DNA of 64,000 bases from CAKSXP01 sp964539115 (GCA_964539115.1 CAZIHY010000002.1:7124-71123), one strand, 5' to 3'. Shown: positions 9,686 through 18,641, counted from the first letter of the stretch. Numbers and translations are program-made. The notes: a model not told the origin generated them from the letters alone.

Positions 9686-9977
9686 TAAACAAAGATCGCA
9701 GCTCAAGGGCCTTGCTCAGAGTGAGGATACGATCATTCAGGTCGGTAAGGGCGGAATAACGGACAATCTGGTCGAACAGGTGTCCGCAGCATTGGCAGCC
9801 CGCGAGTTGGTTAAGGGAAAGGTGCTTGAAAATTCTCTCCTCACGGCGCGCGAGGCCTGCGACGAGCTTGCAGAGCGCTGCAAAGCGGAGGGGGTCCAGA
9901 CAATAGGAAACAAGTTTGTTCTTTACAAGAGGAATGAAAAGGAACCGCGTATACAGCTTGTAAAATCCAAGAGGTAA
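9672..9977 (+). CDS. yhbY: YhbY-type CRM-domain RNA-binding protein
   Basis: A 101-residue single CRM domain, a small fold associated in bacteria with pre-50S ribosomal particles. The N terminus LTSKQRSQLKGLA and the loop QVGKGGITDN (a GxxG-type RNA-contact loop) are characteristic. It starts inside the end of rdgB (14-base overlap) and is followed five bases later by nadD-yqeK. The order yhbY-nadD-yqeK-rsfS is common in Firmicutes; here two LCP genes lie between yqeK and rsfS. Confidence 0.92.
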   Translation: MPLTSKQRSQLKGLAQSEDTIIQVGKGGITDNLVEQVSAALAARELVKGKVLENSLLTAREACDELAERCKAEGVQTIGNKFVLYKRNEKEPRIQLVKSKR

Positions 9978-9982
9978 TCGTT

Positions 9983-11158
9983 ATGCGTATCGTAATTTAC
10001 GGAGGGAGCTTCAATCCACCGCATATAGGCCATGTGTCTGCGCTCAAATCCGCGATGGAGCAGCTGAAACCGGACAAAACGCTTGTTATTCCGGCTGCAG
10101 AGGCCCCTCATAAGGAACTGGCATATGGTAGTCCGGACGCGCATGCACGCCTTTTGCTGGCCCGAGCCGCTTTCAGCGGCATAACAGGGGTCGAGGTATC
10201 CGATATGGAGATAAGGCGCGGCGGAAAGAGCTATACACTCATGACCATAAAGGAGCTGCAAAATCAGTATCCCGGGGTCGAGCTCATTTTGCTTGTCGGA
10301 ACGGATATGTTTGAAAGCATGGAACAGTGGTATGAGTTCCGCACTATTATGATGGAAACAACACTTGCGCCCGCTGTCCGCAGAAACGGCGATCTTAGCG
10401 GAATTAAAGCCAGCGCGGAGAAATTCGAGCGCAAATATGGGGCAAAAGTTGTGTTTATAGATCACGAGCCTATAGATGTTTCCTCAACCGAACTGCGGGA
10501 GTTCTTGCCAAAACGCTGTGGGCTGGAGTATTTTCCGGATGCCGTTTATTCGGAGATAATCCGCAAAAGGCTGTATTCCGCAAGGCCAAATCTTGATTGG
10601 CTGCGTGAGAAATCCGAACCATACCTTAAAGAAAAACGTATACCCCATGTACGCGGCTGTGCTCAGGAGGCCCGTAAACTTGCGCTAAGATGGGGAGAGG
10701 ATCCGGATCTCGCAGAAGAGGCCGGGATCCTGCACGATATAACAAAGAAATTATTGCTTGATGAGCAATTGCTATTATGCGAAAAATATGGTATCATAAA
10801 TGATACTGTTGAGGAGCAGAGTACAAAGCTGCTTCACGCAAAAACAGGCGCGGAACTTTCAAAGGATCTGTTTGGAGTACACGGAAAGGTATATAGCGGT
10901 ATCCGTTGGCACACAACGGGAAAAGCAAATATGACTCTTTTTGAAAAGATAATATATCTTGCTGATTACATCGAGCCGACGCGCTGTTTTGAAGGTATTG
11001 AAAGGTTGAGGGAACTGTCTTACAGTGATATAGACGAAGCGATGATCCTTGGGCTGGGGATGAGCCTTGAGGAACTGAAGCAATATGGCGCGGATCCGCA
11101 TCGAAAAACCGTCGAGGCCCTGGAATGGCTGATGGCAGAGAGGTGTATCCGGGATTAA
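9983..11158 (+). CDS. nadD: Fused nicotinate-nucleotide adenylyltransferase and YqeK HD-domain hydrolase
   Basis: Two enzymes in one 391-residue chain. Residues 1 to about 195 are NadD, which converts nicotinate mononucleotide to deamido-NAD in NAD synthesis: YGGSFNPPHIGHV (5-17) is the nucleotidyltransferase motif and SSTELREFLP matches the C-terminal ISST-type motif. Residues from about 205 to 391 are a YqeK-like HD domain, with HVRGCAQEA, GILHDITKK (the HD pair) and KIIYLADYIEP. YqeK proteins are known to hydrolyse diadenosine tetraphosphate. In most Firmicutes these are separate neighbouring genes. The frame is continuous with no internal stop, and the joint is a short linker. Confidence 0.92.
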   Translation: MRIVIYGGSFNPPHIGHVSALKSAMEQLKPDKTLVIPAAEAPHKELAYGSPDAHARLLLARAAFSGITGVEVSDMEIRRGGKSYTLMTIKELQNQYPGVELILLVGTDMFESMEQWYEFRTIMMETTLAPAVRRNGDLSGIKASAEKFERKYGAKVVFIDHEPIDVSSTELREFLPKRCGLEYFPDAVYSEIIRKRLYSARPNLDWLREKSEPYLKEKRIPHVRGCAQEARKLALRWGEDPDLAEEAGILHDITKKLLLDEQLLLCEKYGIINDTVEEQSTKLLHAKTGAELSKDLFGVHGKVYSGIRWHTTGKANMTLFEKIIYLADYIEPTRCFEGIERLRELSYSDIDEAMILGLGMSLEELKQYGADPHRKTVEALEWLMAERCIRD

Positions 11159-11169
11159 AGGAGACGCAT

Positions 11170-12315
11170 ATGAAGCTTTTCGGTTCGAAAAGACCACGCA
11201 AGGGTAAATCCCCTAAAAAACGAATATGGCTGAGAGTGCTGATAACAGTTCTCGCGGTCCTCGCGGTGATCTGTGTTGGGGCGTATACCGCATTTGAGAT
11301 TTGGGTAAGACCGCCCGAGCAGTACATTTATGAGCCGAATGAAGATAACAAGGATGAAGTTTCCGGAGAGAACAATGATGCCCCTGCAGAGGACGACGGC
11401 AATGACCCGGAAGAGGCGGAGGAAACTGCCGAACCGACGGAGGAGCCTGTGCCAGAGGGTGGGTATGCAAACGAAAACCGATATACCTTCCTTGTCATTG
11501 GAAAGGAGCCGGACGGCTATAATACCGACACTATCCTTGTCGGTACGTTTGATATTGAAGAGAAGTGGCTGCATGTCGTCAGTATCCCGAGAGATACGCT
11601 TGTCAATGTTCCCTGGTGGCCGGCAAAGATAAACTCAGTTTACAGCATGTCCGCTTCCGGATATGGCAGCTGGCAGTATGACAGTGAGATAGATGGTTTG
11701 CGCGCTGCAGTTAAGGATATAATGGGTTATGAACCGGCATATTGGGCTGTCATTGATATGGTGGCTTTTGAAAAACTGGTGGATGCAATTGGAGGCATAA
11801 CCTTCGATGTCCCATGTGATATGAATAAGGACGAACCGGAGATACATTTCTCCGCTGGTGAACAGTGGCTTTCCGGAGAGGATGCACTCAAGGTCGTTCG
11901 TTACAGAGATTATCCGATGGGCGATATCGACCGTATCTCCGTCCAGCAGGAGTTTTTAAAAACCCTGGCAAATCAGATGCTCACACTTGGCAACGTCCCC
12001 AATATAGGCAAGGTGTACAGCATTTATGACGAGTATGTAGAGACTAATCTTGCCAGCGGCAACATAGCATGGTTTATTCGTGAGTTTTTGAAACTGGATG
12101 CTGAGGATATAACCTTTGAGACGATGCCGGGTGATTACTGCTTGTCGATAAAAGGAACATCCTTTGTGAACATATATCTGGACGAATGGCTTGAGATGAT
12201 AAACAACGAACTGTCGCCTCTTGAATATGAAATAACTGCGGAGGATGTCAAAATCGTCAGATATTCGGACAGCTGGGGATACTATGTGACCTCGGGAGAG
12301 GTCAGGGTCCCGTAA
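11170..12315 (+). CDS. LytR-CpsA-Psr (LCP) family cell-wall ligase, copy 1
   Basis: Membrane-anchored enzyme of the family that transfers lipid-linked teichoic acid or capsule polymers to peptidoglycan. The 381 residues comprise a basic N terminus, one membrane segment (about 18-40), an acidic Glu/Asp/Pro-rich extracellular stalk (about 57-98), and the LCP core with NTDTILVGTFD, SIPRDTLVNVP (conserved Arg) and KVVRYRDYPMGDIDR. I chose ATG 11170 because AAAGGAG precedes it by five bases; a longer in-frame start at 11125 lies inside nadD-yqeK. The next gene is a paralogue with the same layout. Confidence 0.92.
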   Translation: MKLFGSKRPRKGKSPKKRIWLRVLITVLAVLAVICVGAYTAFEIWVRPPEQYIYEPNEDNKDEVSGENNDAPAEDDGNDPEEAEETAEPTEEPVPEGGYANENRYTFLVIGKEPDGYNTDTILVGTFDIEEKWLHVVSIPRDTLVNVPWWPAKINSVYSMSASGYGSWQYDSEIDGLRAAVKDIMGYEPAYWAVIDMVAFEKLVDAIGGITFDVPCDMNKDEPEIHFSAGEQWLSGEDALKVVRYRDYPMGDIDRISVQQEFLKTLANQMLTLGNVPNIGKVYSIYDEYVETNLASGNIAWFIREFLKLDAEDITFETMPGDYCLSIKGTSFVNIYLDEWLEMINNELSPLEYEITAEDVKIVRYSDSWGYYVTSGEVRVP

Positions 12316-12337
12316 TTATTATTTCGGGAGAAATTAT

Positions 12338-13618
12338 ATGAAAGTTTTTGGAAGCGGCGGCAAACATAAAAAGAGATCTGCCGATCCCGTAAACAACGAA
12401 TACATCGAGTTCGCGGACGAGCCGCAGTATTCTGAATATGAAGCGGAACAGGCCTTCAATGAATTTGGCGAGTCGGAGGAAGAGGTCAACGATATAATCG
12501 CGGGATATAAAAAGAAGAAACGCCGCCGTATTGTGATCGTTTTTGTGATACTTGCTCTGCTTGTTGCCGGCGGAATAACGGCTTATACTATTTTTATCAA
12601 GCCGCCGGAACTGATCCAGGCCCCTCCGCAGCAGGGTAATGTTTCTGCAAGCGTAGGCGGGGATAATACCGATGCTCCGGTTGATGATGAAGAACCTCAG
12701 GAATACATTGACAATGGCTACCGCAAGGAATACCGTTATACTTTTTTGATTCTGGGTGTCGATCAGATAAAATCCAACACTGATACGATTCTTGTTGGTA
12801 CGCTGGACATAAAGGATCATTGGCTGCATGTTGTCAGCATACCGAGGGACACGCTTGTCAACGTTCCGTGGGGAACGAAAAAGATCAATACGGTTTACGC
12901 TTCGTCACAGCTGGGGTATGATGGCTGGGATTATGATGATGGAATCGACGGCCTCAAGCGAGAGCTCAAGGACATTATGGGCTATGAACCGGACTGCTGG
13001 GCTATTATTGATATTGTAGCCTTCAAGGAACTGGTGGATGCCATCGGCGGTGTGTATTACGATGTGCCGATCGACATGAATTACATTGACCCGGACCAGG
13101 ATCTCGTGATTGACATAAAGGCCGGCTATCAATGGCTTTCAGGCGAAGAGGCTCTGAAGGTCGTCCGTTTCCGTTCCGGATATGCGATGGCCGATATAGG
13201 CAGGATCGATACTCAGCAGGACTTTATCATGTCTATCGCCAGTCAGATGCTGGACCTTGGGAATATTCCAAATATAGGGAAGGTATATGAAGTTTACGAG
13301 GAATATGTCGACACGAACCTTTCTGTTGGAAATATTGCTTGGTTTGTAAAGGAATTCCTCAAGCTGGATGCGGAGGATATAACCTTTGAGACGATGCCGG
13401 CAAACTATTCGGTTATGATACCGGTAGTCAATGGCCTGTCCTATTGCAGTATATATATTGACGAATGGCTCGAGATCGTAAACACTAAGCTCTCTCCCCT
13501 TGATGATGAGATAACCAAGGACGATCTCAATATCCTTATGTGGGATTCTTTGCTCGGAGCCCAATCAACGACGGGAATTGTAGCAGGCGGACAATATTCG
13601 TTTGTCTCGGTACCGTAA
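12338..13618 (+). CDS. LytR-CpsA-Psr (LCP) family cell-wall ligase, copy 2
   Basis: A 426-residue paralogue of the preceding gene, starting 22 bases after it. It has a longer acidic cytoplasmic N terminus (residues 1-60) with a KKKKRRR stop-transfer cluster, a membrane segment (about 66-88), an acidic stalk, and the LCP core NTDTILVGTLD, SIPRDTLVNVP and KVVRFRSGYAMADIGR. Several stretches are nearly identical to copy 1, for example KLDAEDITFETMP, so this is a tandem duplication. Such duplicates often split substrates between wall teichoic acid-like polymers and other glycans; which applies here cannot be seen. Confidence 0.92.
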   Translation: MKVFGSGGKHKKRSADPVNNEYIEFADEPQYSEYEAEQAFNEFGESEEEVNDIIAGYKKKKRRRIVIVFVILALLVAGGITAYTIFIKPPELIQAPPQQGNVSASVGGDNTDAPVDDEEPQEYIDNGYRKEYRYTFLILGVDQIKSNTDTILVGTLDIKDHWLHVVSIPRDTLVNVPWGTKKINTVYASSQLGYDGWDYDDGIDGLKRELKDIMGYEPDCWAIIDIVAFKELVDAIGGVYYDVPIDMNYIDPDQDLVIDIKAGYQWLSGEEALKVVRFRSGYAMADIGRIDTQQDFIMSIASQMLDLGNIPNIGKVYEVYEEYVDTNLSVGNIAWFVKEFLKLDAEDITFETMPANYSVMIPVVNGLSYCSIYIDEWLEIVNTKLSPLDDEITKDDLNILMWDSLLGAQSTTGIVAGGQYSFVSVP

Positions 13619-13640
13619 AGCTAAGAAAAGAGGTAATAAA

Positions 13641-14006
13641 ATGCTTACACCTGAAAATGTCGCCCATGCTGTTGTCAAGGCTCTTGACTCCAAGCTGGCA
13701 AGAGACATTAAACTTCTCAAGACAGAGAATATAACAGTGATCGCAAACTATTTTGTAATATGTACGGCAACAAGTACAACGCAGATAAAGACTCTTTCCG
13801 ATGAGGTTGAGAAACAGCTTGCCGAAATCGGAGAACCGCCGCTCCGCCGCGAGGGTTTCCGTTCCGGCGGGTGGGTAATAATCGACTTCGGCTGTGTTAT
13901 AGTGCATATATTCCTCGATGAGACGAGAAAGTTCTACAACCTTGAGCGTCTCTGGGCTGATGCGGAGGAAATAGACGTCTCATCCCTTCTTGGCCCCGGT
14001 GAATAA
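13641..14006 (+). CDS. rsfS: Ribosomal silencing factor RsfS
   Basis: A 121-residue protein of the RsfS family, which binds ribosomal protein L14 on the 50S subunit and blocks joining to 30S during starvation. The family segments are ITVIANYFVICTATSTTQ, WVIIDFGCVIVHIFL and FYNLERLWADA. I chose ATG 13641, which has an AGAGGT site ten bases before it and leaves the LCP gene stop outside; an in-frame codon at 13602 overlaps the LCP gene. It lies downstream of nadD-yqeK, as is usual, after the two LCP genes. Confidence 0.93.
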   Translation: MLTPENVAHAVVKALDSKLARDIKLLKTENITVIANYFVICTATSTTQIKTLSDEVEKQLAEIGEPPLRREGFRSGGWVIIDFGCVIVHIFLDETRKFYNLERLWADAEEIDVSSLLGPGE

Positions 14007-14093
14007 CGGCAAATAAGCGGCTGTGTATTCACATACGGGGCGGTTCCTGATTGTGCTTAAATATTCAGAGACGAAAAGAGAGAATAATTCAAG

Positions 14094-16508
14094 ATGAAAT
14101 ACGATTTTCAGGCAATAGAGAAAAAATGGCAAAAATATTGGATCGATAACAAGACCTATGCCGCTGAAGACGGCAACAGCAAGCCCAAGTTCTATGGGCT
14201 CGTTGAATTTCCGTATCCCTCGGGGCAAGGACTGCATGTCGGACATGCCAGACCTTATACTGCTATGGATGTTGTCGTCCGAAAGAAAAGGATGGACGGC
14301 TTCAATGTTCTTTTCCCGATCGGATATGATGCCTTTGGCCTGCCGACTGAGAACTATGCCATAAAAAATCATATCCATCCCGCAATTGTCACTCATGACA
14401 ATATTGAAAACTTCACAAATCAGCTGCACATGCTCGGATATTCCTTCGACTGGGACCGTGTTATAAACACGACGGATCCGGAATACTACAAATGGACACA
14501 GTGGATCTTCCTCCAGCTGTTCAAGCATGGCTTGGCATACAAGACGACAATGCCCGTTAACTGGTGCACCTCCTGCAAATGTGTTCTGGCAAACGAAGAG
14601 GTAGTTGAGGGCGTGTGTGAACGCTGCGGAAGTCCTGTTGTCCGCAAGGAAAAGAGCCAATGGATGCTGGCGATAACAAAGTATGCACAACGGCTTATTG
14701 ACGATCTGGATGACCTGGATTATATTGAAAGAGTCAAGATCCAGCAGAAGAACTGGATCGGGCGCAGCACCGGCGCGGAGGTCGTTTTCAAGTCCACCAG
14801 GGGAGACGACATTATTATTTTCACAACGCGGCCCGACACGCTTTTTGGCGCGACCTATATGGTCCTGTCGCCTGAGCATGAGCTGGTGAAGCAGTGGCTG
14901 CCGGAGCTTTCCAACGCTGACGCAGTCAGGGCATATCAGGAGGCCGCGGCATCCAAGTCTGATATGGAGCGCACGGAGCTCAACAAAGAAAAGACGGGCG
15001 TCATGCTTGAGGGCGTCAAAGCCATTAATCCTGTCAACGGAAATGAGATCCCCATTTTTATCTCCGATTATGTTTTGGCTACTTACGGCACGGGCGCTAT
15101 AATGGCTGTCCCAGGACACGACCAGAGAGACTGGGATTTTGCAAATGTGTTTGGCTTGCCGATCATTGAGGTCGTTGCGGGAGGAGATGTAACTCAGGAG
15201 GCATTCGTTGCGAAGGACGATACTGCCGTAATGGTGAATTCCGGTTTCCTGAACGGAATGACAGTCAAGGAGGCCATTCCGGCCATGATAAAATGGCTCG
15301 AGGAACAGGGGATAGGCCATGAACAGGTAAACTATAAGCTGCGCGATTGGGTATTCTCCCGCCAGCGTTATTGGGGCGAGCCGATCCCGCTGGTTTATTG
15401 CGAGAAGTGCGGCTGGGTGCCGCTGCCGGAGGATCAGTTGCCTGTATTGCTGCCTGAGGTCGAGAGCTATGAGCCGACGGACAACGGTGAAAGTCCGCTG
15501 GCAAAGATGACCGATTGGGTGAATACGACATGCCCGCACTGCGGAGACCCGGCGAAGCGTGAAACGGATACAATGCCTCAGTGGGCAGGTTCCAGCTGGT
15601 ACTTCCTGCGTTATATGGATCCCCACAACACAGATGCGCTTGTCGGGAAAGACGCGTTGGATTACTGGGATCGCGTTGACTGGTATAACGGCGGCATGGA
15701 GCACACTACGCTGCATCTGCTGTACAGCCGCTTCTGGCACAAGTTCCTTTACGATATAGGCGTGGTTAAAACCAAGGAGCCTTATGCTAAGCGCACAAGT
15801 CACGGTATGATCTTGGGCGAAGGCGGGGAAAAGATGTCCAAATCCCGCGGCAACGTTGTGAATCCGAACGACGTTATCAAAAAATATGGCGCGGACACCA
15901 TGAGGACATATATCATGTTCATCGGTGACTTTGAAAAAGCAGCGGCGTGGTCGGATGACGCTGTCAAGGGCTGCAAACGATTTCTTGACAGGGTTTGGAA
16001 CCTCGCAGAAACTCCGCTTCAAGGCGACGCTTATTCCAAAGAAAACGAAAAGGCCATCCATCGCACTATTAAGAAGGTCGGCTCCGATATTGAGGAGATG
16101 AAATTCAACACGGCGATTGCCGCGATGATGAGCCTTGTTAACCAGTTTTATATCTCCAAGCCTTCGCGCGGCGATATCAAGACGCTGCTGCAGCTGCTCA
16201 GCCCCTTTGCGCCGCATATTGTCGAAGAACTCTGGCAGATACAGGGCTTTAAGGGCCTTGCCTGTGAATCACAGTGGCCTGAGTATGACGAGAGCAAGAC
16301 AATCGACGCGGAGAAGGAAATGGCGGTACAGGTCAACGGTAAGCTAAAAACAACGGTTGTGGTACCCATTGATTCCGAGGACAGCGTGGTCGTGGAGGCT
16401 GCCTGCGCCGAGGAGAAGATAAAGCGCCTGATGGAGGGCATGGAGCTTGTAAAAACGATCGTCGTAAAAAACAAGCTCGTAAACCTGATCATCAAACCCG
16501 CAAAGTAA
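14094..16508 (+). CDS. leuS: Leucine-tRNA ligase
   Basis: Charges tRNA-Leu with leucine using ATP. The 804-residue class I enzyme has the HIGH-type motif HVGH near residue 40, the zinc-type cysteine cluster NWCTSCKCVLANEEV to CERCG (about 158-182), the CP1 editing domain with TTRPDTLFGATYMVL (about 243), WAGSSWYF, and KMSKSRGNVVNP as the KMSKS loop (about 580). The C-terminal anticodon-binding region is complete. The gap to rsfS is only 87 bases and shows no T-box leader, so regulation by tRNA-Leu through a T-box is unlikely here. Confidence 0.97.
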   Translation: MKYDFQAIEKKWQKYWIDNKTYAAEDGNSKPKFYGLVEFPYPSGQGLHVGHARPYTAMDVVVRKKRMDGFNVLFPIGYDAFGLPTENYAIKNHIHPAIVTHDNIENFTNQLHMLGYSFDWDRVINTTDPEYYKWTQWIFLQLFKHGLAYKTTMPVNWCTSCKCVLANEEVVEGVCERCGSPVVRKEKSQWMLAITKYAQRLIDDLDDLDYIERVKIQQKNWIGRSTGAEVVFKSTRGDDIIIFTTRPDTLFGATYMVLSPEHELVKQWLPELSNADAVRAYQEAAASKSDMERTELNKEKTGVMLEGVKAINPVNGNEIPIFISDYVLATYGTGAIMAVPGHDQRDWDFANVFGLPIIEVVAGGDVTQEAFVAKDDTAVMVNSGFLNGMTVKEAIPAMIKWLEEQGIGHEQVNYKLRDWVFSRQRYWGEPIPLVYCEKCGWVPLPEDQLPVLLPEVESYEPTDNGESPLAKMTDWVNTTCPHCGDPAKRETDTMPQWAGSSWYFLRYMDPHNTDALVGKDALDYWDRVDWYNGGMEHTTLHLLYSRFWHKFLYDIGVVKTKEPYAKRTSHGMILGEGGEKMSKSRGNVVNPNDVIKKYGADTMRTYIMFIGDFEKAAAWSDDAVKGCKRFLDRVWNLAETPLQGDAYSKENEKAIHRTIKKVGSDIEEMKFNTAIAAMMSLVNQFYISKPSRGDIKTLLQLLSPFAPHIVEELWQIQGFKGLACESQWPEYDESKTIDAEKEMAVQVNGKLKTTVVVPIDSEDSVVVEAACAEEKIKRLMEGMELVKTIVVKNKLVNLIIKPAK

Positions 16509-16511
16509 TTC

Positions 16512-16540
16512 TTGACAAGGAGAATTATATCCTCTATAAT
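16512..16540 (+). promoter_or_regulatory. Consensus sigma-A promoter for rpsU
   Basis: TTGACA (16512-16517), a 17-base spacer and TATAAT (16535-16540): both boxes match the housekeeping consensus exactly. It starts four bases after the leuS stop and drives the short rpsU transcript, which ends at the strong terminator downstream. Confidence 0.9.
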
Positions 16541-16606
16541 ACGCATGTAAAGCCATATAATGGCCCTTTAAGCGTGTATACACGTTTTTGGAGGGAGGGA
16601 AATAAA

Positions 16607-16792
16607 ATGTCAGAAATCTATGTCAAGGAAAACGAGTCTCTGGACAACGCACTCAAGAGATTTAAGCGCAGCTGCGCAAAGGCGGGCGTTCTTTCCGATC
16701 TTCGTAAGAAGGAGTACTACCAGAGCCCCAGCGTCAAGCGCCGTAAGAAGTCTGAGGCTGCTCGTAAGAACAAAAATAAGCGCTACTATTAA
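16607..16792 (+). CDS. rpsU: 30S ribosomal protein S21
   Basis: A 61-residue basic ribosomal protein that contacts the 3' end of 16S rRNA and helps translation initiation. The N terminus SEIYVKENESLDNALKRFKR and the Lys/Arg-rich C terminus (KRRKKSEAARKNKNKRYY) are typical. I chose ATG 16607, preceded by GGAGGGAGGG; an earlier in-frame GTG at 16574 is unsupported. It is a single-gene transcription unit with its own consensus promoter and terminator. The leader contains the 12-base palindrome CGTGTATACACG at 16573-16584. Confidence 0.97.
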   Translation: MSEIYVKENESLDNALKRFKRSCAKAGVLSDLRKKEYYQSPSVKRRKKSEAARKNKNKRYY

Positions 16793-16802
16793 TTAGAACT
16801 TG

Positions 16803-16838
16803 AAACACCTGTTCCGAATAGGAACAGGTGTTTTTTCT
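16803..16838 (+). terminator. Rho-independent terminator after rpsU
   Basis: A 13-bp perfect stem, AAACACCTGTTCC (16803-16815) with GGAACAGGTGTTT (16821-16833), a 5-base loop, and a run of T residues ending in TTTTTTCTTT. A textbook intrinsic terminator. Confidence 0.95.
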
Positions 16839-16928
16839 TTGTCAAATCAAATAAACAGTGGAAATAGGCGGCTGTTTATTATAAAATAACGATGTTTACA
16901 TGAATAAGGCTCAAAGGGGTGGAAAGGC

Positions 16929-18452
16929 GTGAAAAAATGGAGCTCGCGTATTATAAAGGCGATAATTCTTTTACTGCCGTTCACGCTGGGGACTATAGGA
17001 TTTTACCTGTCGATCAATGACGGGCTCATAAACTCGATGTACCGCGCAATGAGGCTGTATTTTGTCGAACTGGATTGTGATTATGATCAGATCAACATCT
17101 TAATAAATATTGCGCGCTGGACTGCCCCTGTTATGTCAGCGGCTGCCATAGTTGCTGCGCTGAGCCTTATTTTTATTGACATAAGGACGAGGATGCGAAT
17201 ATTTTTTCTGGGCGCAATTGCGATCCACGGAGACAGCAAATATGCTGGAATGCTGGCGGATAGAATGGGGCGCCGTGCAGTGACAGGTGAGGAAACGGCG
17301 GTTTTCAAGGCGGAAAAGCATATTTTGATCTTTAATGAGGACCAAAAGATGTTCTCTTTCCTGGATATATACCGCAGACAGCTTCTGGACGGAAACAAGA
17401 CGGTTTATCTTTGCACGGAGCGTATCGTCCGGGGGAACTATGCAAACCAGCGGCTCGTGCTGTGCAACTTTGCTGAAAACTGTGCAAGACAGTACTGGAA
17501 GGAGTTTCCTTTGGCGCTGGAGCCTGGGGAGGAAGTCATCGTCATTATCGGTTTTGACAGCTATGGTCAGGAAATACTGACACAGGCTGTTTTAACGAAT
17601 GTATACAGTACGGACAGCAGGATAGCATACCATGTATTTGGTGACAGTTACGAATATAGGAATTTGCGCAGGGGGCTCGAAGCCATGGTGGACGTCAATC
17701 TGGAGAAACCGGAGAGAGACAGCGTATATTTTCATGATAATGCCTGGTTTACCGACGCATCGCTGATAAATTCTGCGGACAGGATAATACTGACAGACGA
17801 TGAAGAGGAAAATAATCTTCTTATCCTTAACTCACTTAACAAGTTTTATACAGCGAAAAAGGTATATGTCAAAGTCACAAATCCTCAGATACTATCAGGT
17901 TTATGGGACAATGGCGACGGTGCTGTCATCCCATTTGGAACAGAAGAGGGGTTATGTGCGCCGGAGGTTATAATCGACGAGGCTACATTTGACGACGCCA
18001 AGCGCATACATGCAACATATTATAAGTCGCATAAGTGCTCGGAAAACTGCATACAGGACGGTAAAGACTGTATAAGATGCGAGCTTTTTTTGAAGGATTG
18101 GTGCGGACTTAATACGTTCACACGCTATTCCAACGTAGCACAGGCGGATCATATTGCAGTTAAAATACATATTTTGCTTGGCGATGGATACCGGGAGATC
18201 CCAAACGCCGGTGCAAAGGCCAGGGCCAGGTTTGATTCACTTTCGGATGAAGAACGCCGCAGACTGTATGAAATTGAACACATACGTTGGGAGCGGTATC
18301 ATTTTATAAATAACTGGACATTTTCTCCGGAGCGTAACGATGCGGAGAAGCGCCACAACCTGCTTGTTCCGTTTAGCAGCCTTTCCGCAGAGGAGCAGGA
18401 AAAGGACGTCGATGTGTGGTACAGGGCGTTCGAGCTGTATGATATGAGATAA
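16929..18452 (+). CDS. Membrane protein with TrkA-N-like and RyR-like domains
   Basis: A 507-residue protein of unknown function. Two hydrophobic segments (about 8-28 and 67-88) anchor the N terminus; the rest should be cytosolic. Two Rossmann-like stretches follow: AIAIHGDSKYAGMLA (about 96) and EVIVIIGFDSYGQEIL (about 200-216), the second with the glycine pattern of TrkA-N/RCK NAD-binding domains. Residues 370-392 hold five cysteines (370, 374, 381, 384, 392) that could bind metal. The last 75 residues (about 430-505), with EIEHIRWERYHFINNW, NDAEKRHNLLVPF and EEQEKDVD, match the RyR repeat found in ryanodine receptors and in scattered bacterial proteins. The domain calls rest on motif recognition. 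It is a monocistronic gene between two hairpins. Confidence 0.65.
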   Translation: MKKWSSRIIKAIILLLPFTLGTIGFYLSINDGLINSMYRAMRLYFVELDCDYDQINILINIARWTAPVMSAAAIVAALSLIFIDIRTRMRIFFLGAIAIHGDSKYAGMLADRMGRRAVTGEETAVFKAEKHILIFNEDQKMFSFLDIYRRQLLDGNKTVYLCTERIVRGNYANQRLVLCNFAENCARQYWKEFPLALEPGEEVIVIIGFDSYGQEILTQAVLTNVYSTDSRIAYHVFGDSYEYRNLRRGLEAMVDVNLEKPERDSVYFHDNAWFTDASLINSADRIILTDDEEENNLLILNSLNKFYTAKKVYVKVTNPQILSGLWDNGDGAVIPFGTEEGLCAPEVIIDEATFDDAKRIHATYYKSHKCSENCIQDGKDCIRCELFLKDWCGLNTFTRYSNVAQADHIAVKIHILLGDGYREIPNAGAKARARFDSLSDEERRRLYEIEHIRWERYHFINNWTFSPERNDAEKRHNLLVPFSSLSAEEQEKDVDVWYRAFELYDMR

Positions 18453-18572
18453 GGTGTGAAAAGTATAAGCATCCCGGTGCATTTATGCGGCCGTCGGAAA
18501 AAGCTTTGCCTCTTTTTCCGACGGCCGGAAGAAAAATACGACGGGATTCAGCAGCTAATTCAGTAAAAAAGC
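18453..18572. other. Gene-free stretch with a 16-bp perfect hairpin (18488-18527)
   Basis: CGGCCGTCGGAAAAAG (18488-18503) pairs perfectly with CTTTTTCCGACGGCCG (18512-18527) across an 8-base loop. It lies 36 bases after the stop of the RyR-type gene. There is no T run after it on either strand, so it is not a classical intrinsic terminator, although it may still end or protect the transcript. The rest of this stretch holds nothing recognisable before the modA promoter. Confidence 0.7.
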
Positions 18573-18601
18573 TTGACTATCTGCTTATAATGATATATTA
18601 T
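18573..18601 (+). promoter_or_regulatory. Predicted sigma-A promoter of the modABC leader
   Basis: TTGACT (18573-18578), a 17-base spacer and TATTAT (18596-18601). Five of six bases match the consensus in each box. It lies about 210 bases before the modA start, leaving room for a long structured leader. Confidence 0.75.
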
Positions 18602-18641
18602 CAAAATGTCTTCGAGCTGCATTTCCTAAAGTGAAAACCAT

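Noticed and set aside
14007..14093. Possible T-box leader before leuS
   Set aside because: The gap is only 87 bases and shows neither a specifier loop nor a terminator-antiterminator pair.
13980..16217. A 745-codon open frame on the minus strand
   Set aside because: It lies antisense to the complete and highly conserved leuS and matches no family; GC-rich third positions create such mirror frames.
16573..16589. Palindrome CGTGTATACACG followed by T residues in the rpsU leader, considered as a terminator
   Set aside because: The palindrome has no loop, so a hairpin would have only about four pairs; it also sits right before a strong ribosome-binding site.
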